A stretch of 64,000 nucleotides of DNA from assembly GCA_015143295.1 (NCBI GenBank), contig JABCRI010000994.1, positions 310,001-374,000 on the forward strand, read 5' to 3'. Each line of letters opens with the position of its first letter. Within the stretch, counting starts at the first letter, position 1. Position numbers and translations under genes: made by a program. This DNA is from Tetracentron sinense. Taxonomy: Eukaryota > Streptophyta > Magnoliopsida > Trochodendrales > Trochodendraceae. The notes below the pieces were generated by a model. The model saw only the letters and a program-made list of their open reading frames with translations. It was not told where the DNA came from and did no database searches. Shown here piece after piece: positions 11,498 through 23,090 of this stretch.

Positions 11498-12241
11498 CTG
11501 ATACCATGCAAAATAGTTCTTGACCACCTCCAAATAGATGTATAAAGCATTGATGATGATGATAAGATGGTGAGTCTGTGACGATCATTTCGTTTTTTGG
11601 GTAATTTTGGTATAAAAAATCTTCCTAATACTCCTGATTTCCAATTGCATAAGGATTAAATCCATTTGGCTTTCACATCATTGCACCATCTATATATAGA
11701 AAACTTAGTTGGCAGCTTTAATCCTAATGAATTGAATCTGGCCTTGGTTAAGCTTGTGCCGTTGGAATTCCCGTGTGATCTTCTTACTAGCACCTATCAA
11801 ATGGGTCCCGCCCCAACCCCTCTGTATATACACGCAGCCAGTGTTTTTTTTCCATCTTGCACCATGTCTATGCTACTTTATATGTATACTAACTTAAGAT
11901 CATCATATTTTGAAATTTGAAATGAGAATCTATCTTGTTTTCCACAGGACAACGTGGAACAATTAGATAGGAATAGTAGATAAAAACAATGTATTTCGGG
12001 ATTCCCTCTTTGATATTTCTATTAATAGAAAGAAAAAACAAATACCCCATTAAAATCTACTCATAATTTTGAAAGAGTGAGTTTCTAATCCTGCTCTGTG
12101 AATGGTTACTGTATTAATAGGAAGTAAGAACAAATACCATTATAATGACAAAACCCCATTAAAATCTATTCATATTTTTGAAGAAGAAAGTTTCAATTCT
12201 TGCTCTATGTGAATTGTTACTGTGTGAAAATTTGAAGGGAA
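11498..12241 (+). promoter_or_regulatory. Promoter and leader of the neprosin gene, with a tandem duplication
   Basis: The first 500 bases hold nothing recognised. Directly before the start codon are two diverged tandem copies of about 100 bp: 12022-12112 and 12113-12224. Each begins ATTAATAG(A/G)AAG and ends GTTACTGT; each carries CCCCATTAAAATCTA. Whether this is promoter or 5' UTR cannot be told from sequence. Confidence 0.5.
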
Positions 12242-15200
12242 ATGATAGTTGGAATATTCATGGCTGCAAGAGACTCGAAGAAAGCAGTATTACTAGCTTT
12301 TATAACAGTTTCCTTCATTTTAAGCAGAAATGGAGTTGAAGGGAGGAGGAGATTATCGAAAGAAGAAGATTTAGAGTTATATAGGCAACTCAAGGTTATT
12401 AATAAACCTGCAGTCAAGAGCATTCAGGTAAGATTAGCACGGCAGAAACACTAACTAAATGTGGTGTATGAGGGTTATTATATATATATATATATATATA
12501 TTAAAAAGTTATCTTTATCTTTATTGAGAAACAGTTATCAGTATTATTTGTGTAATTTGATCATTTTGATAGTTTTTAGAATAAAATTATTGGTATTATT
12601 TGCATTATTTGCTATTTTATTTTTATTTTTTTGTTGATCATTCGTATCCTCTGTGCTCTTCCCTGTGGCCATGGGTGTTGGAAGGCCATGATCAACTGAC
12701 TCGTACGGAAGCAACAGTTGTAACCACCTCTTAGATAAATCCTAACCTTCAAAACCGCTGGCCACAGGGAAGAACCCAGGGAAGAACACAGAGGATATGC
12801 TTTCCTAACTACTGTATGATTTACAAAATTCTGTTGAATGCACGAGGTAACCCAATATATGCAGATATGAGTTAATCTATTCGCTTTAGCTTAATTTTTA
12901 TATTATAATTTCTATATTTAAAAGGAAAAGTCCACATTATTATAATAAATATCTGGAAAAAAAAACATTCAATTAGGCATAGAAAGATTTTTAAGGGGTT
13001 TATGGATGGGAACATTTCATGTTCTTAATGAGAAAAAAGTAAAATAATTGCATAAGCGAACACCATTTTTGCAAGGATGTACAAAATTTAACAGACTCAA
13101 AGCCATGCATAATGAGTTACCTTGAGATGCAAGCTACTACTAACCGCCAAAGTCGATGATTTTTGTCAACAAATTCTGAAGTTTATTCACAACAGCCATA
13201 GCTAGATATTGGAAGAGCTTTCTTAGGTTTCTAGGATCTTATGAATCCATGTTATAATGAATTTTCAATAACCATAACACTCAAAAAACACCTCGTAGTT
13301 AATTACTCCTATTCGTCATGTTAAAAAAAAAAATGGCATGAAAAAATTTCATGATACATCTTTGAAAATTTTAAAATGCTAAGCTAAATGATTATATTTA
13401 TTTTCAAAACAATCTTAATACTTGTTCGAGTATAATTTATCTAGGGGAAAAGACAGTCTAGACAGATTGATTTAAGTGGAATATCATTGAGTTTGATTCT
13501 ATATTTTGGTGTGAAATCATTTAGTTCTATATCTGTTTATTTCATAGTTGTTTAACAAGAATCATCAAATTTGTCTTCATGTTATTGTTATTTGCTTAGT
13601 TCAATTCTCTCTATTGATGACTCTGTTAGCTGATGTTCTATGTTGTAACTTCAGAATTCCGACATGAGTTCTGACTTACCTCATAGCAATTTCCCGCAAT
13701 CTTAAGGGGATTTTATTGTTCCAACAGACTGAACATGGTGATATCTTGGATTGTGTTGATATCTACAAACAACTTGCTTTTGATCATCCTTTGCTCAACA
13801 ATCATACGATTCAGGTCAATATTCCCTCCCTCCCTCCCTCCCTCCTTTAATTTTTTCTTTTTATTTAATTTAGTTTTCGTTTGAGCAAAGAAAAAAGCTC
13901 AAGTATTGTTATGAAATAAATAAACTAGAAACTTCTGTGTTTAAATCCTCACATATACATTTGTTCTAGTGGTTAGATTTTGTTTAGTCTTAAACTCCTA
14001 GTTTGTATTGGCTTTTTCTTATATGTGTCTCTAATTATAGTCATTTTATTAATCCATTATATTTTTGACTTTATACAGATGAGGCCTAAATCCATACCCA
14101 AAGGGATGATGGATAAGGATTCAATGGCAATGACACCTTCGCAATTCATGCTCAAGGACAAAGGGTGCCCACCTGGAACTGTAGTCATCAAGAGAGCTCA
14201 AAAGGAAGATCTGATAATGGCTAAATATATATTGTCGTTGGGAAGAAAATACCCGACAAATATTCTCCCACTCGGCTCCAAATTTGAATCAAGTGGTCAT
14301 CATGTGAATTTTTCACTCAATCTAGCCAATTCTTAACTTGGTTTTAATCTGCAGTTTTCACCCTTACCTCGTGCCTTCAAATAGCTAATTATAGAATTTT
14401 TTTCCTTTTTTCCATTGTTTTCGAAACTAGGCTGCAGTTCTTGAGATGACAGGTGAAAATTATGGAGCAAAAGCACACCTCAATGCATGGGGTCCAAAAG
14501 TTTCAATCGGCCAATTTAGCTTTGCTAGTATTTGGGCTTTAAATGGTGATAATGACCAAACCAACATTATACAAGCCGGATGGGGAGTAAGTAATCACTT
14601 TTCATCATCTTGATCGAATTTTTCTTTCTTCCATCCCTCTTCATTTATCTCCTTGGTTCTACCCCCGCATCTCCAGTGCATAAGGTCAAACTAAGGTTAG
14701 AGTCTCAGGTTTATGGAAGTCCAGTGGTATGTTTAGAATACAATATAATTGGATCATAGGCTTCACTGTCATTGATTATTGGTAGGAATGGAATGGGATT
14801 GAGCACAAACAATCTCATGCTTAAAACCCACTAGGAGAATTCTTGGCAGTCTCTCAAGCAGTGTCGTCAAAGCGTCCAGGAGACGCCTAGGCGAGGCGAT
14901 GCTTAGGCGTTGCTCATACAATGCCTAGGCGACCAAAATTTAATTTTTCTGTTTACATTATATAATATCATATATTTACTAAGTGCCCGGCTAGATTATG
15001 GTCTAGGCGATAGTGGTCTTGGCTAGGCGAGGTGGTGGCCTACGCATAGCCTAGGTGACATTTTGACTACACCGCTCTCAAGAGCCAAATTGGTGTAACT
15101 GTGAATATTATAATTTTTCTTAAAGAAATTAAAATTCATCTTAATACTTTTACTTGAAAACTTGGATTATGGAATTCTTTTCGTGTAAAATTTCAGTGCC

Positions 15201-16370
15201 AATGACGGTTTGCTATGCCGGAATTATATTTGAATTGTCATTCAAAATTGTGGAAAATTATGCATGAGAATATGTCATAACCTTTATCTGCTGATTTTGG
15301 ATTCTCTCAATACAATGACATTTATGTCACAATCCTATTTCTGATTCTTTTTTCTTCTCACTTCCTCAGGTAAATCAATATTTATATCAGAACTTCACCC
15401 GATTATTAACGTATTGGACTGTAAGTATTAGAACTCATATTTCTCACATTATTTTTATTGTGTTTGCTTCAAATATCTTTATTCTTATTATTTGTTATTG
15501 TCTATTTATTTATTTCTGATACCAACAGGCAGATAATTACCAAAAAACAGGTTGCTTCAATACTCTCTGCCCAGGGTTTATACAAGTTAGCACTCAAATA
15601 CCCATTGGCCTTATTTTACGACCAGTTTCTACTTATGATGGGCCACAATATGAGATAGCACTCAGTGTATACCGGGTAAATTGAGTTCCTCTTCTATCCA
15701 CTTGTTTTATTGCTTTATAGAGAAAGATTAATCTTGTGTTCTGTTCTTTTATCAAAATCTCTGGTATTTGTGTTACTTTCTACATTCAACACAAAACCAG
15801 CATCAAGCAGTGAAATTTTTTTGACCCCAATTATGTGAAAAATGATTAAATATTTTGCTTAAGACTATTAAATCCTTAGTATCTCCTTTTTTGCTTTGTT
15901 CAGAAATGCTATATGCCTATATCATTATTTAGTTATACAAAGTAAATATTTTACAATTTTTTTTTTCTTTTAATATTTTCATCTTCTCATGGTAGGATCA
16001 TTCAATGGGCAATTGGTGGTTGGTATTTGGAGATGAACATGTCGGATACTGGCCAAAGTCTATTTTCACTAGTTTAGCTAATGGTGCTTCAAAGGTAGCG
16101 TGGGGAGGGGAGGTTTCTGGCCCCCTAATGGAAGCTAGTCCTCCGATGGGGAGCGGCCATTTCCCTCAAGAAGGCTTTAACAGATCATGCTTCATTAACC
16201 GGATTCAAGTAGCTGATCAATCAGAAAATTTTATCAATCCAGATGATGATAACCTTAGCACTTTTTCAGATGATCCTAGTTGTTACAATATAATGAATGG
16301 TGGAAACAGGGGTGATGAATGGGGAAATTTTATCTATTTTGGGGGACCTGGGCTTTGTAAGATTTCATGA
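12242..16370 (+). CDS. Neprosin-domain protein (DUF239/DUF4409), complete, 408 aa
   Basis: Exons: 12242-12427, 13728-13814, 14079-14303, 14431-14586, 15370-15420, 15529-15675, 15996-16370; all junctions are GT/AG in phase 0. Neprosins are secreted glutamic peptidases made with an activation propeptide; most plant members are uncharacterised. N-terminal hydrophobic signal (residues about 13-30), then propeptide (about 57-165), then the C-terminal neprosin domain with ENYGAKAHLNAWGP, LLTYWTADNYQKTGCFNTLC, GNWWLVFG, VGYWPKSIF, WGGEV, MGSGHFPQEGF and a final GGPG. Length is normal for the family. A second in-frame Met at 12260 could be the start. The position I match to the first catalytic Glu is Gln214 (IIQAGW); the second, Glu323 in WGGEV, is kept. 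Introns 1 and 4 hold MITEs. Convergent with the C2 gene, 240 bp between stop codons. Confidence 0.93.
12646..12796. mobile_element. Small foldback MITE in neprosin intron 1
   Basis: Inverted ends: ATCCTCTGTGCTCTTCCCTG on the left and its near-complement (CAGGGAAGAACACAGAGGAT) on the right; the inner GTGGCCA/TGGCCAC also pairs. About 151 bp. No convincing TSD, so the superfamily is not assigned. Confidence 0.6.
14859..15074. mobile_element. hAT-type MITE in neprosin intron 4
   Basis: 216 bp flanked by a perfect 8-bp TSD, CTCTCAAG (14851-14858 and 15075-15082). Ends CAGTGTCGTCAAAG and, complemented, CGGTGTAGTCAAAA match at 11 of 14 positions. The interior is rich in CCTAGGCGA repeats. 8-bp TSD plus a CAGTG-like end is the hAT signature. 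Confidence 0.85.
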
Positions 16371-16610
16371 AAGGGTAAGTTGAGAACCAACTGCAAAAAG
16401 TTTGCTATATATGTGCACAGAATTGACAAAGTAAATAAATTATGGAAATACAGAAAATCGGGGTTTCAAATTGAGAATGAACATTCTGCATTTTATTTAT
16501 ACTCTCCCATGATTCATTGTCCCATTCTTTGAGAGTACAGTATACAAAATCCATATTAGGTCCTTGTGTAGGATTTAAACGGTTCTAATGAGATAAAGAT
16601 CAATGTTCAT

Positions 16611-18356
16611 CTACTTCTTTTTCTGTCTTTCTGTAGAATTGGTTTTATTGTAGAAAAATAAAAACCTCCACCATGGAACTTTCCAAAAATTGAAGATGGT
16701 TTTATATTTCGAACGTGGTGGTTCCTTATGTTGTCCGACATATTCTCTTGTCTCTGTTTGCACTTCTACCTGCAAATTACAGGGATTATAAGTCATTGGT
16801 ACTCTAGCAACTTGTGAAAAAATCAAGTGCAGACAAGATATTTACACACATCTGTGCAGATATCTACATTCCTAAATTCCCATGCATATGCAACCATGAA
16901 TTCATATAAAAATTTTCATACCTTGTGTACACTGCTAGTACACACATACATATGGGCACAAATGCAAGCACACATGTACACATGGATTCAGACATGTACA
17001 TGAGTCCATTTGAGATATACGCGTACTTACATTTGCAATGAATTTAAGGCCAATCTTTATCTCTCCTTTATAGGTGTCATCTTCAAGCACTACATTATAT
17101 GGAGCTGGTTTCAGTTCTATGAATCCTTTGTCATTTCCTTCTGTAAGTATACCTCCAATATGAACTCTGCATTGCAACCACAAAAAAATATTTCAAACCA
17201 CCTCTCAAATCTCCACCTCCCAATTGAACCAAACTAATTTTTACGTCATTTATGAAACACTAACACAGCAACTTAATGATGAAACTATACTTTTTTTTTT
17301 ATAATTATCAATAATTTATTTGGATTACATACAAATTAGCTTATAGTGTTCAAATGGTATCTAGATTTTCTATCTAGAATCATTTGCAAGATATACCCAA
17401 TGGAAAAACGTTTGACGCCTATCAATAATCATGCTCATATAAGAGTTCAGGAATAGTTAGAAAACCTATACTATAAACATCTTCAGAGAAAGGAGATCAG
17501 TACATGGTTTCACCGACAAAACCGCCATCTGTAAACATTTCCTTGTCCATGATTCTGAGCTTAAGATAGGTAAGGTTTTTCCAACATGAAAGTGGGAATT
17601 GGAATGTGAATTTCTCATTCCAGGAAGCGTTTTTCCCTTCACCTACATCAGGAAATTTCAATTGTTAGAATAATCAAAACATATTAGCATTGCGGAATCA
17701 CCATAATAAACCTGCACAATTTCATATGAAAATAACAGAATCAAACCTGATGAAGTTTTGCTTTTATGTGTCTGGTTGCCACATTGTATGAAGACATAGT
17801 AGCCCGGTGTTCCTAATAACATATGGCAAAAATTAAATAATTGATTAGCTCCGATTAGCAAAAGAGAAAAAACCCAGAAATCTCGGCATCTATTGGATTG
17901 GCAACAATCCAAATGTCTAAAATCATTGGGCACAAAGTGAATTAATAAACACGACGATCATGGGCTAATTGAAATGTGTTTGGCATCCCGTTTTCCCTAC
18001 GATTCAAACTCGCCTATCCAAGGTAAGGTCTCAGAGAGAAGTGTGTAGAGGAGGATATATATTTCACCAAGGCAACTAAGGTAAAAGAAAAATGGTAGCA
18101 ACAATGGGAATCAAGCATAATCCCCAAGTCACCAATTGCCGGTCACTCCATGGCTGAGTAATGAGCAGCCAGATGATGGACTCCAAACTTAACAATTTCC
18201 TGATAATCGACGATTTTGGGTCACGCCAAACGCGATTGTTGAGCTACAACATATGATCATTCCTATCCGTAAGGTAGAGAGGAGCATACCGATGAGATTC
18301 GTGTTTCTAATGCCTTCAGCGCTAACAAGAAGAACTTCAAGGATTCCTCCTTTCAT
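16611..18356 (-). CDS. C2-domain protein, elicitor-responsive protein 3-like, 188 aa
   Basis: Exons: 18356-18290, 17812-17747, 17642-17504, 17166-17031, 16769-16611; phases agree at every junction and total 189 codons with stop. Starts MKGGILEVLLVSAEGIRNTN, the beginning of a single small plant C2 domain. Then TPGYYVFIQCG, ASWNEKFTF, LKLRIMDKEMFTDGGFVGET and YNVVLEDDTYKGEIKIGLKF complete the beta sandwich. C2 domains bind membrane lipid, often with calcium. Here loop 1 has no Asp where Ca-binding domains have one, while loop 3 keeps Asp residues, so calcium binding is probably weak or absent (inference). The tail ends with an aromatic patch (FWKVPWWRFLFFY) and basic residues, as in related plant proteins. 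A GA repeat near 18363-18385 lies just upstream, probably in the 5' leader. Confidence 0.9.
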
Positions 18357-21300
18357 TGAGAGATCTAGAGAGAGAGAGAGAGAGGGTTTGGGCTATGAAA
18401 GACTAGAGAAGGATAATATAGTGAGCTAGATGGGGAAGATAATAATGGTGGGAGTTTCAAAAGTTAGTTTTTTTGACATGGGAAAGATAATAATGGTGGG
18501 AGTTTCAAAAGTTAGTTTTATTTGACAGTTATATGCATGTGGCGTTTTCCCATGACAGAAGGTTTCACAAGGAGGCAGTTTTCTTAGAAATAAACAAAGT
18601 ACATTTCAAATGTTGAGGGTTGTGTGGGTGCCTGTGACCGTGTCACCAGGGTGTGTTTGAGTTTTGTGTGTGTTTGTGTGCTGTATACTATTTAAAAAAA
18701 TGACTAATTAATCCTTTCATTAAGCGATGAAGAAAAGAAATAATTGCATAAACAATTGTATAGAGACTAGAGTTGCAGGCAAGGCAGGCCAGCCCGTCCA
18801 TTAAGCCATCAAAGCCAGCGCTTTAGGCCCCAAAAAAATGAAGGTCGATGGCTTTATGAACATGATTTAGTGAAAAGAAACCCTATATAAGGCCCCATTT
18901 AAAAAAAGACTTCATTTTATACCGAGTCCAATTAAAAAAAGGCCTTATTTAGAATTCTCGTTTTAGGCCTCGAAATGGTTTGGGCCGGCCTGAGGCAAGG
19001 CTGAAATTTGTAAAAAGATAAAAATGTTACAAAGCCCGGGCTTGCACCGAATTGGGTTGTGCCAAACTCAGTTTGTGTGTATAGTGTCAGAGTCCCCCAA
19101 AAAAATTCTAATAATGTCCTACCCCCCAGGAAACTATGCTCTAAGACCAGCTCAAGGGGTAGAAATTAACAGTGTTTTGAAAACCAGACCTCGCAGTTCA
19201 ACCGATAACCGAACAGTCAACTCGGTCTCTAAAACCGCCAAAATCGGGCCTTTTCAAAACCGTTAAAAACTGGAAGAACAAGTAAAAACCGGAAGAATTG
19301 GCCATAAAAAAGGAAAAAAATAATTTTTAATAATAAAAAGACATGGTTGTAGAGACCGGCTCAAAGCAAGTATTGGGAATGTACACAACTTTGTGTTTTG
19401 TCTCTATTTTCTTCTTTGTAATTTTTCTATTTGTTGTGTGATTTCTGTGATTCATAGTCTCTCAAGATCCGAAGGGTTTAGGGATTAAACGAATGGTTCA
19501 AATCCCAACAGCAAGATCGGTTTGCGTGCTCGCCCAGAGTTAGTTGCACAATGGTTGAAGTGTTGAACCGATGGAACTGGGAACCAGCCACCTGACCCAG
19601 CCGGTTCGACCGGTTATGAATACATTAGGTACGTAGAAAGCTCACAATGCTCGCATGATTTGGTTATGCACTAAAATGTTAAGTCTCTTTCAAATTATAA
19701 AATGCAAACAATGGATTCACGATTCTTTGAAAATTAAAAAACGCAACCATTCCACTCCTTAGAGTTAGAAACAAATCCTTTGTGGGTATCTGATCAAACA
19801 GCTACCACGCGATTCCCGTATCCTGGACACAACTCGTGGGTTTCCTGAGTCATAATTTATCAACTCGTCCACCAATAGCCCAAATTCACGACTCGTCCAC
19901 CTAGCTTGGCTCAGCTTGGCTTGTTTAGACAAACTGATCAGGTCGAGCTCGTTTGTTACTTTTTAGATCAAAAGCTCAAATTCTTTTATTTTAAACGTAA
20001 CAAATATCAAAATTTAAAACATGTTCATTATATTAAATATAATTAAATACATATAAAGAAAAAGGATTGGGAGTCGCATAAAAAACACACATGTGTATAA
20101 ACACACACAATCACACGATCTGGGAGATCCAACCCCACCATCACACCACCCTTTTTTTTGTGTGTGGAAGCGCATAGAGGAAAATTTGATTTTTTTTTTT
20201 TGGTGATGTGATAGTGGCCATTGGATCTCCCGATCGTATGAATGTGTAAACAAATGTATTATTTTTCATGCATCTCCCGATCTCTTCTCATCCATTTATA
20301 GATATTTAATTATATATATATAGTATGTATTATATAATATTCAACCAGCAGAGTACATGCATTTTTGAGTTTGGCTCATTAACCAAATGAGTTCCGAAAT
20401 CAAGCTCCACCTCAGTTTGTTTATTAAATAAACAAGCTCTGACGAGCTCGAGCTATTCATGAGCAACTCAATTCATTTACGAGTCTAGTCTTGAAATTCA
20501 AGCACTTTAGAGTGGGGAAATTATATAATTAAACTCACTTTGAATCTGTTCGCTAATAGTATTAGCTAGGATCTTATAAAGAACGTCAAAAAGGCTAATG
20601 GCCAAACCCTAAGATTCAAGCTATCCGCATTGACTACTTTTGGGGTCAAGACAACATTCATACAATTAATTCGTAGCCGCGGGCCCAGCCAATAACAAGT
20701 TTGGTTGGATTAATTAGCAAAAACAGGCTAGCTAGTGAAAGGAGTGTATTCCCTCATGGGGGGACTCAGTTTCGAATCCGTTGAAGGTGGGGCCTTTTGG
20801 AGGGATTCCTCTCTTGCTCAGCAGTTACAAATCAAGGACATCAAAATAGGAGACGTCAAAGTGATTATTGAGTGCCTAAAAGGAGGCCATGAAACCCCAT
20901 TGAAAAATTTGGACTACCATCAAGGGTACGAAATCTGCTCTTACTGATGATTTTCAAAGAGTGAATATCAGATATATATTTATAAAAAGGAGGACCAAGT
21001 TGTGGATCAATTGACTGTTATGAGTCACCATAGGAATGTTGAAGAAGTATGTATTAGAGATAGGTTTAGGGAATAATGAGTGCTGTAAAGTGTATCTCAT
21101 CTCATATCTAGGTAGATTTGAATTTGAAATAGATTAATATCAAATCTTAGATTCGATTAGTATTAGATTTGATTTGATTATGATGTAATACTGTTTTTAT
21201 CTTGAGACTCATGTGATCTCTATTTAATCCTTGAGGAGGAGCCATTGTAATCATCCAAGTTATTCTCAATAAAATTATTTTCTATCAGTATGGATTGAGT

Positions 21301-21394
21301 CCATCCATAATGGTTCTAGTAGGCTTATGTGGGAGGATGTTTTTGAGAAAGTTGCCCACTAATCTAGTACCATTATATAAATTATGCCTTGTAA
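18357..21394. other. Intergenic DNA with degenerate repeats
   Basis: Beside the C2 gene is a short direct repeat (GATAATAATGGTGGGAGTTTC near 18438 and 18486). 18780-19020 is a repeat rich in AGGCC/GGCCGGCC without clear ends. The open frame at 20735-20947 (70 aa) matches no family. 21000-21300 resembles a decayed copia LTR (short TATA-like region, then TTCTCAATAAAATTATTTTC), and TGGTATCATTGACCGG near 21825 could be its primer site; this is weak. Confidence 0.35.
19170..19629. mobile_element. Possible hAT-like MITE
   Basis: Left end CAGTGTTTTGAAAACCAGAC and right end, complemented, TAATGTATTCATAACCGGTC are loosely inverted. The interior has several AACCGGTT-type motifs known from plant hAT-like repeats. 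No TSD found. Confidence 0.35.
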
Positions 21395-21789
21395 GAGCAT
21401 TCCTAGCAGCCTCATCAAATTTGCCTCATCAGAATAGCCAAAACTCACAAAAAGTGAGTTTGGTGAGCCATTTTTTTTGAAACACCCCAGCAGCCTCATC
21501 AAAGTAGCAAAAATGATTATTATTTTATTATATGTGTCACATCCACACCAAAAAAATGGAGAGAGAAAATTTTATTTTATTTGTGTGGGCCCACAAACAA
21601 GGAGGGAATGAGAGTTTTTTTGATTTGGTGAGTGAACAGTGACTCACCAACTTTGGTGAGTACTGTACACTCACCAAACTAAAATATGCAAATTGGTGAG
21701 GCTGCTGGGAAGGGAATTTCAGACTTTTTAACCTATTGGCTCATCAAAATAACTAAAAAGCTATTTTGGTGAGGCTGCTAGGAATGCTC
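21395..21789. mobile_element. Tourist/PIF-Harbinger-type MITE (copy 1)
   Basis: 395 bp, left end GAGCATTCCTAGCAGCCTC, right end the complement (GAGGCTGCTAGGAATGCTC). Flanked by TAA on both sides (21392-21394, 21790-21792), the 3-bp TSD of PIF/Harbinger elements. The centre contains an inverted pair of GGTGAGT...ACTCACC segments. Same family as 52625-53071. Confidence 0.88.
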
Positions 21790-22510
21790 TAACTTCCTCA
21801 TATTCATTGTTTCACTCCCATGGTATCATTGACCGGATCTATGCAAACCTATAAAGAAAATGAAAGAAAAAAAAAATTTGGCACGTGCTACTCCTTTTCC
21901 TAATAACTTTTGCAACTGATCAAGTAATAACATTTTTATTTTAAAGTTGTTGTTTTAACTGGTTAGACATTTAGCATGTTCTCAAAATATCACGCGTTAA
22001 GAAATCTGCAACCAAACATGCCATATGGTGTAAAGGCGTGTTTGGTAGGGTACCCTACATTGGACACTTAAAGTAGAGTTGTTCCATCTAATTTGAACTC
22101 CCTTTGTATTTGGTTGCTTGATAAAATGTAAAGGAAATGAAATTGAGAAAAATAATTAATTTTTTTGGTTTTCACTAATCCAAAATGTGGAAAAAAAAAA
22201 GGAAAAAAATTTCAAGAATTTTTTCAAATCCGTGGACTGAGATTTTTCTCGAGTGCTGTGTTTGTTAAGGAAAATAGGTTCATGAAATTATTTCCATGAG
22301 AAAAAAAACTAGCTTGTTGTGCTAGAACATGAGTTTTTGGTGTAAATAAATCTAGATATTACTTTAATGCTCATAAAAAAAATCTCTAAATAAAAGAAAA
22401 AAAAAAAAATTTTAATTACTTTTTCCTCCCAACAAATGAAGGGAAAACAAAAAGGTTATTTTAATAAAAAAATAATTTAGGATTATTACAAAAGCCCATA
22501 CACCCATAAG
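21790..22510. other. Intergenic DNA, nothing recognised
   Basis: AT-rich with A/T homopolymer runs; no gene. One TTTGGTAGGGTACC-like segment near 22040 may be a decayed MITE end. Confidence 0.4.
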
Positions 22511-22800
22511 TAGGGTCAACGGGCCAGGCTGGGCTTAACTAAGCCCATTTAATAAACAGGCCGGGCCAACTCCCTTACTAACGGGCCGAACCGGACCGGG
22601 CTGGTCCATCTAAAATTCATGTGCATTATTTTTTGCCTATAAACTAATTGGGCCTAATCACGACAGGTTTGTCGGGTAAGCCCGGTTAGAAGCCTACAAA
22701 ACAGGCCATGTGCTTTAAACTCCAAACCCAAGTCCAACCCAATTAATAATCGGACCGATCCGGGGCAGGCCTTGAGCGGACCGGCCCGTTGTCCCCCCTA
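22511..22800. mobile_element. hAT-type MITE, GGCCGGGCC-rich
   Basis: Left end TAGGGTCAACGGGCCAGG and right end, complemented, TAGGGGGGACAACGGGCCGG. Flanks CCCATAAG (22503-22510) and CCCGTAAA (22801-22808) match at 6 of 8, a decayed 8-bp TSD. It ends 290 bp before the GMP synthase start codon, so it lies in that promoter region. Confidence 0.6.
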
Positions 22801-23090
22801 CCCGTAAATCTAATTTTCCTTCTTGTTATCTCTGCAGCCAAACGCAGCATTGTAACCTGTAAGGAGATGTTTGGCAACGGATAATATATTGGCAGTTGTG
22901 AAATTAGGGTAGCTGGACCGTAAAAAGTAAAAACTATAAGTCTATAACTAACTTCCGGCCTCCGCCTCTGGGTGTTTCCCGCCAAACCAAAACCCTAATT
23001 CTTTTATTTTGGTTCGTAGTCTTGCTTTATATCTCTGAAAAGTGAAAACAAAGAGTTGCAGAGGAGAAGAGAGAACTAGAAATCCTGACC

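Noticed and set aside
4220..11502. 5-bp TSD for the copia element
   Set aside because: TGGAT and CTGAT agree at only three of five positions, so no TSD is claimed.
20735..20947. 70-residue frame as a small gene
   Set aside because: No homology recognised, no splice or promoter context; may be old retroelement sequence.
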